Assembly: GCA_021826525.1 (NCBI GenBank)
Contig: JAKAZU010000040.1
Coordinates: forward strand, 1-7,826
Length of the DNA: 7,826 nt
Reading direction: 5' to 3'
Origin: Thermoplasmata archaeon
GTDB taxonomy: Archaea > Thermoplasmatota > Thermoplasmata > UBA184
The notes beneath the pieces were generated by a model. It did not search any database, was not told the origin of the DNA, and saw only the letters and a program-made list of their open reading frames with translations. This document shows, in pieces, positions 6,689 to 7,826 of this stretch (positions are counted from its first letter, which is position 1; the number at the start of each line of letters is the position of its first letter). The translations under genes were made by a program, and so were the position numbers.

Positions 6689-6719
6689 TTGTTGCAAAAG
6701 CGGCCACCTTTTGCAACAA
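6689..6719. promoter_or_regulatory. Perfect 12-bp inverted repeat upstream of the HTH gene
   Basis: TTGTTGCAAAAG (6689-6700) and CTTTTGCAACAA (6708-6719) are perfect reverse complements separated by seven bases. The repeat ends 59 bp upstream of the HTH gene start and just beyond its possible TATA element. It could be an operator bound by the HTH protein as a dimer. A terminator role is less likely because no gene ends close by and no T-tract follows. Confidence 0.55.
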
Positions 6720-6846
6720 CTCCGAGCTTCGCAGGGGTTTGCAGGATCACACGCGCCGCATATGGAAAACTTAATAGAAAACTTGGAAAAAATCTACTAG
6801 AAAACAGATTTGGAATTCATATATTTAATTATAACTGTGCAACGCA

Positions 6847-6860
6847 GTATATAAGTATAC
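6847..6860. promoter_or_regulatory. TATA-box-like sequence of unclear direction
   Basis: GTATATAAGTATAC has inverted arms GTATA and TATAC around TAAG and matches archaeal TATA boxes well on either strand. Leftward, the nearest gene start is the HTH gene about 215 bp away. Rightward there is only the antisense strand of a dead transposase. It may be a relic promoter or an element-borne promoter. Confidence 0.35.
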
Positions 6861-6861
6861 C

Positions 6862-7826
6862 GTGCCAGTTGGCTGGGTCCCATAATTCACAGCACCTCTC
6901 GAGCAGCCCGAGCACGGGCCAGTAAATCGACGTTCCTCGCGATCATCCGCCATCCGGCCTCGCGCCGCTGCATCACCGCACTCCGGGCTCGGAGGAACGG
7001 ACCTTGGTGCCGCTGGATCGCAGAGAATGCCCTCTCCACGTTCGCTCGGAACCGATAGGTCTCGTGGAAGACCCCCGGGTGGTGGCGGTAGCGTAGGATC
7101 ATCCGCCGCCACGCGGGGTGACCTCGCGAACGGGCGGTCCACCGGAACTTCGGAGGGGAGAACGGTTCGCCCCCTCGTTCGGCGACATACGTCACGTTCC
7201 GTCGGCCCGCATACGCCGCGTCCCCGAGGACGGGACCCAGCGGGGCCTCCACTCAGTCCAGCAGCGACCGCAACATCGGGTTGTCCGCTGCGTGGGGCGC
7301 GGTCAGCGCCCAAGCGCGGATCAACCCCCCGTCGCTCTCCTCGGCACTCGCTGACGACATGGAGCTTGCGGAACTGGTGGACCGAGAGCCGTCGTCCGAA
7401 GCGGAACGAGAACCACTCGCCCCGCGCGTGCTCCCCAAGCCCCGTCGAGTCCGCCGCAAGCGCTCGAACTCCTCCGCCAGGGTCCCGCTCCTTTGTTTGA
7501 AGGCGGCGAGCACCTTCTCGTTGAGCTCGCGCAGCCATTCCTCCGAGAATCGTCGCTCCGCCCGCCAGAGGGTCATGCGCGAGGGCGCCTCCTCGAGACC
7601 GATCCGCCGACGGATGTCGGAAGCGACCCAGAGGTTCCCCTCCGCCTGGCGGTAGTCCCACCCCATCGCGTGCATCAGCCCGACCGACTCCGCCATCGGC
7701 TCCCACGGAAACCGCTCGGGCCGCCCTCGTCGGTGAGGTCCGGGGCGACCGACGTGGGGTTGGTGGCTCCATCCCCGAGGGTTGGGCATCTCGGGGAGGA
7801 TCTCTTCTACCATTCTGTTGACGATC
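6862..7826 (-). mobile_element. Decayed IS5/IS4-type insertion sequence, one end outside window
   Basis: The transposase remnant fills the right edge of the window. Its 3' flank (6862-6886) adjoins the AT-rich island. The far terminal inverted repeat lies outside, so neither end nor a target duplication can be defined. Confidence 0.4.
6887..7813 (-). pseudogene. IS5/IS4-superfamily DDE transposase, broken by two frameshifts and a nonsense codon
   Basis: The N-terminal part reads ESVGLMHAMGWDYRQAEGNL, then TLWRAERRFSEEWLRELNEK. Near 7452-7460 the family sequence moves to another frame with AADSTGLGEHARGEWFSFRF and HQFRKLHVVSE, carrying the first catalytic Asp (7449-7451). It returns to the first frame near a run of six C (7325-7330) with IRAWALTAPHAADNPMLRSL. 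An in-frame TGA at 7253-7255 then interrupts it. The same frame continues with GPVLGDAAYAGRRNVTYVAE (second Asp) and FRANVERAFSAIQRH (Glu) to the stop at 6887-6889. All three DDE residues survive, but not in one frame. This is DDE_Tnp_1-type chemistry of the IS5/IS4 group; the exact family is not certain. The start may be ATG 7813 or lie beyond the window edge, since the frame is still open there. Confidence 0.85.

Larger units (their letters stand above)
6631..6886. other. Intergenic region with an AT-rich island and A-tracts
   Basis: This 256-bp gap has no convincing gene. Its left part holds the inverted repeats near the HTH gene. From about 6760 to 6862 the sequence turns strongly AT-rich in an otherwise GC-rich window. 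GAAAACTT occurs at 6765 and 6777, and A-tracts recur near 6767, 6779, 6790 and 6802, roughly once per helical turn, which predicts curved DNA. GTATATAAGTATAC at 6847-6860 is TATA-like. The gap lies beyond the 3' end of the IS5-type remnant, so it may include that element's end or foreign DNA. Confidence 0.55.

Noticed and set aside
6689..6719. Inverted repeat as an intrinsic terminator
   Set aside because: No T-tract follows the stem on either strand and no gene ends immediately before it; archaeal terminators usually rely on T-runs.
6689..6925. Plus-strand 78-codon frame across the AT-rich island
   Set aside because: It starts inside the inverted repeat, has composition unlike the coding genes here, runs into the antisense of a dead transposase, and has no recognisable domain.
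7253..7255. TGA within the IS5-type transposase read as recoded (Trp or similar)
   Set aside because: Other genes here end in TGA and encode Trp with TGG, and the same transposase also has frameshifts, so simple decay is the better explanation.
1..7826. CRISPR array, rRNA or tRNA genes
   Set aside because: No regularly spaced identical short repeats, and no sequence that I could fold as a tRNA or match to rRNA, was seen on either strand.

Overview
The window looks like GC-rich archaeal DNA, most probably from an uncultivated Thermoplasmatota-type (Thermoplasmata) archaeon. The reasons are a very large Ser/Thr/Gly-rich surface protein built from a DUF2341-like domain plus PKD-like and IPT/TIG-like beta-sandwich repeats, TATA-box-like elements (for example TTTTATA) at suitable distances from starts, a GGTGA Shine-Dalgarno match, and strong G/C bias in third codon positions. 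This lineage call is inference from protein style and has not been tested by search.

Layout. Positions 1-2952 (minus strand) are one open reading frame of 984 codons with no stop before the window edge. It encodes the N-terminal part of a secreted or membrane-anchored surface protein: signal/anchor helix, Ser/Pro-rich stalk, DUF2341-like domain, possible lectin-like region, three PKD-like modules, then at least two complete IPT/TIG-like repeats and part of a third. The apparent long frames on the plus strand and in other minus frames here are antisense or frame shadows of its repetitive codons. Positions 2953-3331 are a divergent intergenic region with a TATA-like box and Shine-Dalgarno site for the surface gene and a palindromic, repeated operator-like motif before the plus-strand gene. 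Positions 3332-4372 (plus) encode a soluble, charged 346-residue protein of unknown function.

Positions 4458-5465 (minus) are a wrecked IS630-family transposase with three frameshifts and loss of the first catalytic Asp. Positions 5574-6002 (plus) and 5959-6630 (minus) are two intact genes whose 3' ends overlap by 44 bp: a small unknown protein and a helix-turn-helix protein. Upstream of the HTH gene is a perfect 12-bp inverted repeat and then an AT-rich island (about 6760-6862) with A-tracts and TATA-like sequences, sharply unlike the surroundings. Positions 6887-7813 (minus) are a second dead transposase, of the IS5/IS4 DDE superfamily, with two compensating frameshifts and an in-frame TGA.

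Taken together this is an accessory stretch: a fast-evolving surface adhesin-like gene beside a transposon graveyard that brackets two small orphan genes. No complete new defence or mobile system can be demonstrated. The most worthwhile leads are the recently duplicated PKD module in the surface gene, the operator-like palindrome before the 346-residue gene, and the HTH gene with its inverted repeat and bent-looking AT-rich upstream DNA.
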